This document shows positions 57,296 to 64,000 of a DNA stretch of 64,000 bases, piece after piece. The position numbers and the translations under genes are program-made. How positions within the stretch are numbered: position 1 is the stretch's first letter; every line of letters starts with the position of its first letter. The stretch comes from Limosilactobacillus caccae (GTDB taxonomy: Bacteria; Bacillota; Bacilli; Lactobacillales; Lactobacillaceae), in the NCBI RefSeq assembly GCF_900156885.1, contig NZ_FTOY01000008.1, positions 124,001 through 188,000 on the forward strand, read 5' to 3'. Below the pieces are notes generated by a model. That model saw only the letters and a list, made by a program, of their open reading frames with translations. It made no database searches and had not been told where the DNA came from.

Positions 57296-58843
57296 ATGGA
57301 TAGTAAGGAACTAGAAAAAGAAAATCAAAAGCTGAAGGCGCAATTAGCTAGCGCTAATCAGCAAATTGATTATCTTCGCCAGATTATTGCCGGGCAAAAA
57401 GAGCAGTTCTTCGGGAAAAAAACTGAAGTTATCGAAAAGGTAGCAGTTGGTCAAGAGTCACTATTTAGTGATGAACAACTGATGTCGATGCAGGCACCTG
57501 ATCTTTCAGTAACTGAAGTTACTGAAACAAGAGTTACCAAAGCAGTGCGTCACCACTCGAAACGGAAAAAGAGTGGGCAGCGGACTGCTTTTTTGGATTC
57601 TTTACCCCAAGTCAATGAGAGTAAAGGACTGACCGACCGTGAATGTCCAAATTGCCAGCATGAACTGAAAAAAGTAGGCAGCAAGTTAGTGCGACGAGAA
57701 GTTTGTATGAAGCCAGCCGAACTTTATTGTAAGAATTATTATCAAGCTACGTACAAATGTGAAAATTGCCATCCCGGCGGTAAAGATATCCTGATAAATA
57801 GTCAAACACCAAAGGCGTTATTAAATCATAGTTATTTATCTAGCAGCATTTTAGCTCAAGTAGCGAATTACAAATTTAACTTAGCATTGCCTTGTCATCG
57901 CCAGCTGAAGCTCTGGCACGCCGTCGGCTTGCCAATTCAGGACAAAAATTTGGACCGCGCCCTAATTAAGGTTAGTCAACGGTACTTAAAGCCAATCTAT
58001 CAGGCCCTTATCAAATTAGTACAAGAAGAAGCGGTGATTCATATGGATGAAACACCCTTTCAGGTGCTCGATACACGAAAAGCTAATGGATATTTCTGGG
58101 TAACGAGAACAACAAAGGAATTCAGTAACCATCAAATTGGTATTTTTCATTATGCCAATAGTAGATCAGGTCAAATGGTTGGGAAGATCCTGGGCGAGAA
58201 TTATCCAGGAATTATTATGTGTGATGGCTATAGCGGTTACAGCAATCGGCTTTATCCCAGAGCTAAATTTGGTTCTTGTTTGGTACATATTCGCCGTGAA
58301 TTTATTCGAATTACCAAACTTTTAAAACCAGCCCAGCGTCGCCAAACGAAGGCATGGCAAGCAATTAAGCTATTAAGCCGCGTTTTCCATAAGGAAAACA
58401 GTCTAAAATATCAAAGCGCGAAGGAAAAGTTAGCATTGCGAAAGGAGCAGATAAAACCATTGCTTGATCAATTCTACGATTATCTAGATCGGATTGAACA
58501 TCCAATGGGTAGGCTAAGAAAGGCCATTGAGAATGCGCAAAAGCTTCGCCAACGTGTGTATCGCATCTTTGAAAATGGGCAAGTGCCACTAAGTAATAAT
58601 GCGGTTGAACAAGCAATCCGCCCATCGACCTTAATTCGCAAGAATTGTTTATTTGCGAAAAGTATCGCAGGAGCAGAAGCAAATGCGATTTTCTACACCT
58701 TAGTAGCAACGGCTAAAATGAATTAGTTAAGTCCTTATCGCTACTTCAAATGTTTATTTAAGAAACTACCAAACCGCAAGACATCAAATCTTGAGGGCTA
58801 TTTGCCATGGGCAAAAGAAGTTCAAGAAAATTGTCATAAATAA
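57296..58843 (+). pseudogene. IS66 transposase TnpC with premature stop
   Basis: Open from ATG 57296 (after GAGGAGGTGA) with leucine-zipper-like N-terminus LEKENQKLKAQLASANQQID, Cys pairs CPNCQHEL and CENCHPGG, and the DDE core VIHMDETPFQVLDTRKANGY, IIMCDGYSGYSNRLYPRAKF, NNAVEQAIRPSTLIRKNCLF. A TAG at 58724-58726 ends it. The same frame continues through LSPYRYFKCLFKKLPNRK and LEGYLPWAKEVQENCHK to TAA 58841, so about 38 residues are lost. Confidence 0.88.
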
Positions 58844-59014
58844 ACAAAGGCGCCTGTGATCCAAATCGTAGGATCACAGGCGCCGTTTTCAATACGTGTT
58901 GTTATGGTGTGCTTACATATCTTTGAGTATGTTTTAATATTGTTAACCAATATTCTGGTTGAATGTAGGATTCGTCTGTTAAAAAATAGTATATTTGTTA
59001 AGAAAATTATTAGG

Positions 59015-59186
59015 GTATAGTTTACTATACTTTAGTGGTAAGGATGTCTAAATCATTTAAATACACATGGATATTTATTGCTTATTAAACTATCAAATTA
59101 GTAAAGAATCTAAAGTTAGAATATGAAATGGTGTACAATGGAATATATGCAAAATTGAAGGTGTCTTTTTTAAGATACCATTTTTC
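59015..59186 (+). promoter_or_regulatory. palindrome and attenuator-like hairpin before the OLD gene
   Basis: GTATAGT-TT-ACTATAC (59015-59030) is a perfect palindrome containing possible -10 sequence, an operator-like site. Further on, TACAAT (59134-59139) is followed by the hairpin GGTGTCTT (59160-59167) with AAGATACC (59172-59179) and five T, a small terminator or attenuator 65 nt before the coding start. The remaining parts of 58917-59251 show nothing more. Confidence 0.5.
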
Positions 59187-59251
59187 TTAAATAATATTAA
59201 TTAAAATTGTTACTGGGATGGATACTTTACAAATTATAGGGAGTATAGGAA

Positions 59252-61075
59252 ATGGATGATAACAGAATATTAATTACAAAAATAGAAATAAAGAATTTTA
59301 GATCAATAAGGCGAGCCGTATTAGATGTAAAAAATTATAATACGTTTGTAGGACTTAATGATGCAGGAAAGTCAAATTTATTAAAAGCACTAAATCTATT
59401 TTTTAATGATCAAACAGACTATCAAGAACAATTCAATTTCAAATTAGATTTTTCATATCTTTTTCCAAAGAAAACTCATAATACTAAAGAAATAAAAATA
59501 AAGATTACTTTTTTAATACCAAAGGGATATCGTGATTCTGGTAAAATTACCTGGGAAAAAACGTGGCGGACGAATGGTTACTTTAAAGACAGAATAATTG
59601 ATAGCGATGGGCAAGAATTGCATGCGCGTTCAAGAGTACCTGGAGCATTAAGACAGATAAGATTTAGATATATTCCGGCTGTAAAGAGTAAAGAGTATTA
59701 CAAAGGATTATTAGCTGATCTTTACCTTTCGGTTTCATCATCTTTGGATAGCCCATTAAAAAAATCTATTTCCAATTTTTCTAATACATTAAGAAACTAT
59801 ACAAGTGAAATTAGTAAGAATGCACTTAAGCATTTAGGAATAACAAGTAGATTGTCGATTCCTGAGAACTTAAGTGAAATTTTCAAGGCACTTGAATTTA
59901 TAACATCAGATAAAGATAGAAATTTAAATATTGACTTAGAAAAAAGAGGTGATGGAATACAAGCAAGACATATACCTTTTATTTTAAAATATATAGCAAA
60001 TGAAGACCAAAAATCACGTTCTAAAGGATCAACAAAAATTGTGACTATTTGGGGATTTGAAGAGCCAGAGAATGGTTTAGAACTAACTAAAGCTTTTGAC
60101 ATGGCAGAAGAATTTTTAGATTATTCTAATGATATACAGATGTTTATTACAACGCATTCTCCAGCTTTTTATCTAAATAAGGATAGCGAAAATAGTAAAG
60201 TTTTTTATGTATCGAAAGATGATAATGAGGGTGAAACATTATATTTAGATAATTATAAAAAAGCAATGATTACTAGAAAAATGGGCTTAATGCCTTTAGT
60301 GGCCCCCTTTATAAAAGAAGCGCAAATAAAACTTAGAAAAGCAGAGGCAGAAATTCGTAATACTCCATTTACTGATGTTGATTCTATTATGGTAGAAGGT
60401 ATGTACGATCAAAAGTACTTAGAAATGGCTATTAACCAGTACTCGCATAATAACTTGTATAATAAAATAAAGTCAAAAAAATTAAAAATAATAACTAAAC
60501 CAGAAGAAGGAGGGTGTGAAAAAATCGTTAACTTAGCCAAGGCATGGATATATGCTAATAATAAGTCAAAATTATACATAATATTTGATAGAGATAAAGC
60601 TGGTGAAAGTGCTAATAAGGAATTAAATGGATTTGTAAAAGAATTTAAGCATGAACATGAAAAAAAGAGGGGGAAGGCATTACCAATTAAAAATAGTTTT
60701 TGGGAATATACTGATGCAATGAAAGAAGCTAATAATAGAAATAAGATTCACCTTTACGTTGAGGTTGAAGACTTATTATCTTTAACGTTTTGGGATGGAT
60801 TATTAGGAAAAAATTATATTGAAGAGAAAAGCTATGATACTTTAAATTGTATTCTTAAAGGTATGACATCCAAAAATGAATCTCTTGACGCATTAACAGA
60901 CAAATTAGGAAATCAATATCCTGAACTAAAATATTTAGTGAAGTATAAACCAATTGATCAAAAGAAAAAGCAAATTTTTAACTTAGCCCAAAAAATCTAT
61001 AATGAATCTGAGAAAGATGCACTGTTAAAAAATTTTGAGCCAACTGTGAGAAAATTGGAAGAGTACTTTCAATAG
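59252..61075 (+). CDS. OLD-family ATPase with TOPRIM nuclease domain
   Basis: 607 residues. N-terminal ABC/AAA ATPase: ITKIEIKNFRSIRRAVLDVK, Walker A with Lys40 in GLNDAGKSNLLKALNLFF, Walker B with Glu270/Glu271 in IWGFEEPENGLEL, and MFITTHSPAF. C-terminal TOPRIM: Glu382 in SIMVEGMYDQKYLEMA and the D446-R-D448 pair in LYIIFDRDKAGES. This is the layout of OLD (overcoming lysogenization defect) nucleases such as P2 Old and GajA. No UvrD-like helicase (GajB) or DUF4435 gene adjoins, so it is a single-gene OLD. AT-rich and embedded among IS remains, consistent with a phage-defence role by family analogy. Confidence 0.9.
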   Translation: MDDNRILITKIEIKNFRSIRRAVLDVKNYNTFVGLNDAGKSNLLKALNLFFNDQTDYQEQFNFKLDFSYLFPKKTHNTKEIKIKITFLIPKGYRDSGKITWEKTWRTNGYFKDRIIDSDGQELHARSRVPGALRQIRFRYIPAVKSKEYYKGLLADLYLSVSSSLDSPLKKSISNFSNTLRNYTSEISKNALKHLGITSRLSIPENLSEIFKALEFITSDKDRNLNIDLEKRGDGIQARHIPFILKYIANEDQKSRSKGSTKIVTIWGFEEPENGLELTKAFDMAEEFLDYSNDIQMFITTHSPAFYLNKDSENSKVFYVSKDDNEGETLYLDNYKKAMITRKMGLMPLVAPFIKEAQIKLRKAEAEIRNTPFTDVDSIMVEGMYDQKYLEMAINQYSHNNLYNKIKSKKLKIITKPEEGGCEKIVNLAKAWIYANNKSKLYIIFDRDKAGESANKELNGFVKEFKHEHEKKRGKALPIKNSFWEYTDAMKEANNRNKIHLYVEVEDLLSLTFWDGLLGKNYIEEKSYDTLNCILKGMTSKNESLDALTDKLGNQYPELKYLVKYKPIDQKKKQIFNLAQKIYNESEKDALLKNFEPTVRKLEEYFQ

Positions 61076-61182
61076 AATTAGATAAAATTAAATGATTAAT
61101 CCAGAATAATTTATTTGCTTTGAAATCAGTGTCAAGACCTGTTGTTTCTAATTACAGAAATAGGTAAATTATTTATGCATAA

Positions 61183-61248
61183 TGTCAACACCGATTTAAA
61201 ATTGCTAGAAATCACCGGTTTAAAAATGTACTTTTTCACCGGTTTAAA
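61183..61248 (-). mobile_element. IS21-family terminal region
   Basis: From TGTCAACACCG (61183) there are three copies of CACCG(A/G)TTTAAA at about 61189, 61213 and 61238, spaced about 24-25 nt apart. This is the multiple-terminal-repeat organisation of IS21-type ends, next to the IstB coding remnant. Confidence 0.65.
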
Positions 61249-61856
61249 TTCTGCTTTGTATGTTGTTCCGTATAGTCTTTCATCCGATATGATTTACCAG
61301 AAATCTTAAATATTTCTGAATGATGAACTAATCTATCTAAAATTGCATTAGCAATAGTAGGATTAGAAAAAGTTTGTCCCCATTTAGATAGTGGAATATT
61401 AGTAGTAACAATGATTGACTTCTTTTCATATCTTCTTGAGATAAGCTGAAAGAATAGGTTAGAGCCTAAATCATCAATTGGTAAATAGCCAATTTCATCG
61501 ATTATTAGAAGCTTATAACGAAGGTAGTTTTTGAGCATCGGCTCAAGACGATTTTCTTGATAGGCTAATTTCAGTCTTTCAATTAATTCATGACATCGGT
61601 GACATCTTAAACGGCACTGATCATGCTTAATCTGGGCAGTTTCACCAAAGTAATGATGATACAGAAAATAATCAGAGTTACGTTGAAGAACACTGCCACG
61701 CTTGAGCTCACGGCCAATCGTTGACCGATGACAATGAAGTTTTCTAGCGATTGCCGTATTGGTTAATCCTAAATCGTGAAGAGCTTCGATTTGTCCACGT
61801 TGTTCACTAGTTAATTGATGGTAGTGTCGACGAGTGTTAAAATTTGATTGAGTCAT
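61236..61856 (-). pseudogene. in-frame fusion of IS30 transposase head and IS21 IstB tail
   Basis: Residues 1-95 are an IS30-family N-terminus with HTH (RHYHQLTSEQRGQIEALHDL, NTAIARKLHCHRSTIGRELK, RG). At about 'ELIERLKLAYQENRLEP' it changes to the C-terminal part of an IstB ATPase (LLIIDEIGYLPIDDLGSNLF, FQLISRRYEKKSIIVTTNIP, SKWGQTFSNPTIANAILDRL). The IstB Walker A is missing, and the IS30 catalytic domain is missing. ATG 61856 has AAAGGTGAT upstream, so the chimera may be translated. It is a relic, not an active transposase. Confidence 0.85.
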
Positions 61857-61950
61857 GAAGATCACCTTTCTTATTTTTTGGTCAATTTAAGTTTAGGTCT
61901 TCATGGCCTTTTTGTTTAATTTATGATGTTGCACTTAGATTATAAATCCG
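61857..61950 (-). mobile_element. IS30-family end remnant
   Basis: Leader of the truncated IS30 gene and a terminus-like segment, ATGTTGCACTTAGATTATAA at about 61925-61944, which resembles lactobacillar IS30 inverted repeats. This marks the border to the reverse-transcriptase locus. Confidence 0.45.
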
Positions 61951-61982
61951 GCAAGGATGATTTTTTAAGATTATGGATTTTA

Positions 61983-61991
61983 TGGTATAAT
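61983..61991 (+). promoter_or_regulatory. extended -10 promoter of the reverse-transcriptase locus
   Basis: TGGTATAAT is a perfect -10 hexamer with the TGn extension, which can work without a good -35 (none seen). The start point would be near 61998, giving a leader of about 300 nt before the reverse transcriptase. Confidence 0.7.
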
Positions 61992-61997
61992 ACTTTT

Positions 61998-62290
61998 ATC
62001 AGATTTATGATGAGTCAGGCAATTAAGAATCTGAAGAAGCTTATAGCTTACTAATGAGATAATTTCAATAAGAATCTTAACAATTCTTAGAATTATTTCC
62101 ATCTTAGAGGACTTACTCTTATTGAGCAAGTAACTGATGAATGCAATTGTTAAACACATTGTTAAGTCACCTCTAACTTTATTAAGTGATTTGAGGAAGG
62201 CTATTGCCAAGAATAAAATGAACTTGCTGAGCCTGTCCAGCAACTAAGTTCAATGCAGCCCGTGTATAAATTCTTATTTTCTCATAAGGA
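61998..62290 (+). ncRNA. candidate structured RNA upstream of the reverse transcriptase
   Basis: A 293-nt stretch without plus-strand ORF. A long-range stem closes it: AATAAGAAT (62067-62075) with ATTCTTATT (62270-62278), extended by ATGAGA (62054-62059) with TCTCAT (62280-62285). Inside are TTAGAGG-ACTTA (62104-62115) with TAAGT-CA-CCTCTAA (62163-62176), 12 bp with a 2-nt bulge; a small ACTTaCTC/GAGcAAGT hairpin; and TGAACTT-GCTG (62219-62229) with CAGC-AACT-AAGTTCA (62238-62252). A local hairpin 62069-62075/62083-62089 competes with the closing stem. The AAGGA site of the reverse transcriptase follows directly at 62286. Base pairing is seen; the role as template or primer RNA is inference from retron and DRT systems. 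Confidence 0.65.
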
Positions 62291-62296
62291 TTAAAA

Positions 62297-63796
62297 ATGG
62301 GTTGCTTTTTAACTTTAAAGGATGACTTTATGGAAAAGAAAATCTCATTTAATGAAATAAAGCTTTCTACATTGAGAGAATATTTACAAAGGAAAAATTT
62401 AAAAAGAACAGCGACAACGTATAAACATTTTGACAAGCCTTTATCTAATAATATCAGATGCAAAATAATTAACGAAATTATACAAAATAATAATTATGTT
62501 TCTAGTTATCGGCATTTACCGTTTATAGAATTTCCAATTGTTTTTCAAAAATATAATAGAAAAAAGAGAAAATATAATAAAACGAGGATTATATCTTTAC
62601 CATCTCATCATGATGCTTTTTTATATAAGATATATTCAAAAATTTTATATAAAAGTTATGAATACTATTTAACTCAAAATAAACTTTCAGAAATACCTAT
62701 AGCATATAGAACTGGCCATTCAAACATTACGGGTGCTAGGGATGCAATTGATAATATAGCTTCTCAAACTTCCTGGGTAATAAAGGGAGATTTTTCACAT
62801 TTTTTTGATAACCTGAATCATGATGTGTTAATGAAGAATGTAAAAAAAGTGATTGAAAGTATTGATGGCGGAGAATTTACAGATGACTGGCGATCAATAT
62901 TAAAAAATCTGATGGATTATAGATACATTAAGCTTGACGATATTATTAACAACCCAACTTACAATTTAAAAAATAGAACCTCATATGTAAAAGATTTAAA
63001 AGAATTGGATAACCTAATAGCAAATAACCAATTAAAGGTTTCACGGAAGCATAAAGTGGGAATTCCACAAGGAACTGCGCTAAGTGCAATTTTAGCAAAT
63101 GTTTATATGGTAGAATTTGATGAGTGGATTAGAAAATATTTACAACGATTTAATGGTTTTTATAGGCGTTATTCTGATGATTTTATAATTGTAATTCCTG
63201 ATCAAGAATTTAGTATTGAAAAAATAAGAGAAATAGAAAAAACAATAATTGCAAAAAGTCGCAATAATCTATTCTTGACCATAAAAGAATCAAAAACACG
63301 TCTTTATTATTTTGACAAAAATCGTCGAGAAATTTTTCTTCTTTCCTCTGGTAGTAATACATTAGATAAAAGTGAGTTAAATTACTTAGGCTTTTCTTTT
63401 AATGGAATTGCAGTTAATTTACGTCCTAAAACCATATATAAATTTCATTATAAGGGTAAGAAAGCCGTTAACTCGTTGGCTGAAAATATGTGGATATATA
63501 AGCAGACACAAAAAGGAATGTACAATACTGAAGATGAAAACCTAAATAATTGGCAGAAATTTGTTAAAGAAAGTGCAAATAAGGGCTATAGTATTCCGAA
63601 AAGAAAGCTGTATACTCAAATGTATCTTGTCACAAAGCCAATTAAAAGGAAAAATTTCCTTTCGTACGCTTGGAATGCACAGAAAATATTTTCACAGAGT
63701 AATGAAAAATATGAGGTTAATATCTTAAAATCAGCTCTTAAGCAGGTTGGATATCTGCAAAGAAAATTTAGCGAAGATAAAAGAAATAAGGAGTAG
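62297..63796 (+). CDS. reverse transcriptase of the Abi/DRT (unknown-group) type
   Basis: 499 residues. Motif A Asp165 in KGDFSHFFDNLNHDVLM; IPIAYRTGHSNITGARDAID before it; motif B GIPQGTALSAILANVYM; catalytic YSDD at 292-295 in FYRRYSDDFIIVIP; then thumb region NYLGFSFNGIAVNLRPKTIY and a basic, helical C-terminus to KRNKE. It has neither the intron maturase/endonuclease domains of group II intron enzymes nor a visible retron VTG motif, so it fits the defence-associated unknown groups (AbiK/AbiP2/DRT relatives). The exact class is open. ATG 62297 (AAGGA at 62286) and ATG 62330 (AAAGGA at 62317) are both possible starts. Preceded by a structured RNA; no partner ORF follows in the window. Confidence 0.85.
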   Translation: MGCFLTLKDDFMEKKISFNEIKLSTLREYLQRKNLKRTATTYKHFDKPLSNNIRCKIINEIIQNNNYVSSYRHLPFIEFPIVFQKYNRKKRKYNKTRIISLPSHHDAFLYKIYSKILYKSYEYYLTQNKLSEIPIAYRTGHSNITGARDAIDNIASQTSWVIKGDFSHFFDNLNHDVLMKNVKKVIESIDGGEFTDDWRSILKNLMDYRYIKLDDIINNPTYNLKNRTSYVKDLKELDNLIANNQLKVSRKHKVGIPQGTALSAILANVYMVEFDEWIRKYLQRFNGFYRRYSDDFIIVIPDQEFSIEKIREIEKTIIAKSRNNLFLTIKESKTRLYYFDKNRREIFLLSSGSNTLDKSELNYLGFSFNGIAVNLRPKTIYKFHYKGKKAVNSLAENMWIYKQTQKGMYNTEDENLNNWQKFVKESANKGYSIPKRKLYTQMYLVTKPIKRKNFLSYAWNAQKIFSQSNEKYEVNILKSALKQVGYLQRKFSEDKRNKE

Positions 63797-63916
63797 TTAA
63801 GAGAAAAGATCGAAGATATTCGGATATCTCTACTAATTTGATAAGTTCAGCATAGGAAAACGTTGCTAGTTATATTCTCCACTTCCATTTCTAAGCTTCA
63901 ATTTTAGGTGAATAGC

Positions 63917-63989
63917 AAAAGGATCATGAAGCACTAAAATATCAGTGTCATGATCCTTTTTTCAATACGTATGGGGATTGACTGCTTAG
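63917..63989 (+). mobile_element. solitary IS66-type 3' end
   Basis: A 13-bp hairpin, AAAAGGATCATGA (63917-63929) with TCATGATCCTTTT (63948-63960), then CAATACGT and a terminus GGATTGACTGCTTA near 63989. This has the same order as the 3' end of IS66 element 2 (hairpin, CAATACGT, terminus). No transposase remains are seen to its left. It brackets the OLD/reverse-transcriptase island on the right. Confidence 0.65.
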
Positions 63990-64000
63990 CTTGAAAGCAA

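Larger units (their letters stand above)
56727..58916 (+). mobile_element. IS66-family element 2, 5'-truncated
   Basis: The element begins inside tnpA at 56727, where IS66 element 1 abuts. tnpB and tnpC follow, then a 14-bp perfect hairpin (GGCGCCTGTGATCC 58849-58862 with its complement at 58871-58884) and a terminus ending GGTGTGCTTAC at 58916. The tnpC gene has an in-frame stop. Its tnpA start is missing here; an identical tnpA head occurs inverted at 54309-54445. Confidence 0.8.

Noticed and set aside
59252-61075. Gabija or PARIS system
   Set aside because: The ATPase/TOPRIM protein resembles GajA, but no UvrD-like helicase or DUF4435 gene is adjacent, so only an OLD-family call is justified.
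62297-63796. Group II intron or retron reverse transcriptase
   Set aside because: No maturase or HNH endonuclease domain and no intron domain V/VI-like end; the retron VTG motif is not visible. Retron kinship is not fully excluded because an upstream RNA is present.

Overview
The window looks like the chromosome of a Limosilactobacillus-type lactic acid bacterium of the mucosal or gut habitat. The basis is family content, not a database match: a LacS-type permease with a fused PTS IIA domain next to a GH42 beta-galactosidase, a YSIRK/LPXTG MucBP adhesin, a DHNA-dependent menaquinone tail-end gene set, glycerol kinase, a zinc-independent S14, IS1182/IS30/IS66 elements typical of lactobacilli, and moderate-GC housekeeping genes interrupted by AT-rich accessory blocks.

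Layout. 1-4.7 kb: the 3' end of recN, a mazEF pair, decayed gene remnants, exoA and a small secreted protein. 5-10.1 kb: a LacI regulator, lacS and GH42, with a promoter carrying a near-perfect cre site. 10.3-13 kb: polyprenyl diphosphate synthase, menA and menG without the rest of the men pathway. 13-17.9 kb: two MFS exporters, a phosphoesterase, rpsN and an unknown coiled-coil protein. 18-20.3 kb: ahpC and a domain-permuted ahpF, with two PerR-type boxes at the promoter. 21.1-26.3 kb: a large mucus-binding adhesin split by a frameshift. 26.4-32.4 kb: a structured repeat, a dipeptidase, a CPA2 antiporter, a tautomerase, glpK and an unknown gene. 32.4-34.2 kb: an IS1182-family element. 34.2-36.5 kb: a sigma-70-like factor and a ComK-like protein facing each other, and an HxlR regulator.

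36.9-52.7 kb is a Wzx/Wzy-type exopolysaccharide cluster: LCP ligase, Wzz, BY-kinase, priming transferase, rfbACB, a rhamnosyltransferase, three further glycosyltransferases (one galactofuranosyl-like), Wzy, Glf, Wzx, a dead glycosyltransferase and rfbD. The predicted polymer contains rhamnose and galactofuranose. The cluster is mosaic: rfb genes and glf are host-like in composition, while the transferases, wzy and wzx are very AT-rich.

53-64 kb is accessory DNA. It holds an AT-rich membrane protein with a damaged or unusual start, scrambled IS66 copies, an OLD-family ATPase/TOPRIM nuclease, an in-frame IS30-IS21 relic fusion, and a reverse transcriptase of the Abi/DRT (unknown-group) kind. 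Directly upstream of the reverse transcriptase, behind an extended -10 promoter, lies a non-coding region of about 290 nt with a long-range closing stem and several internal hairpins. It is a strong candidate for the RNA partner of a reverse-transcriptase defence system and is the most interesting signal in the window. A second unlisted signal is a structured repeat present twice, at 26.4 and 53.0 kb, in opposite orientations.
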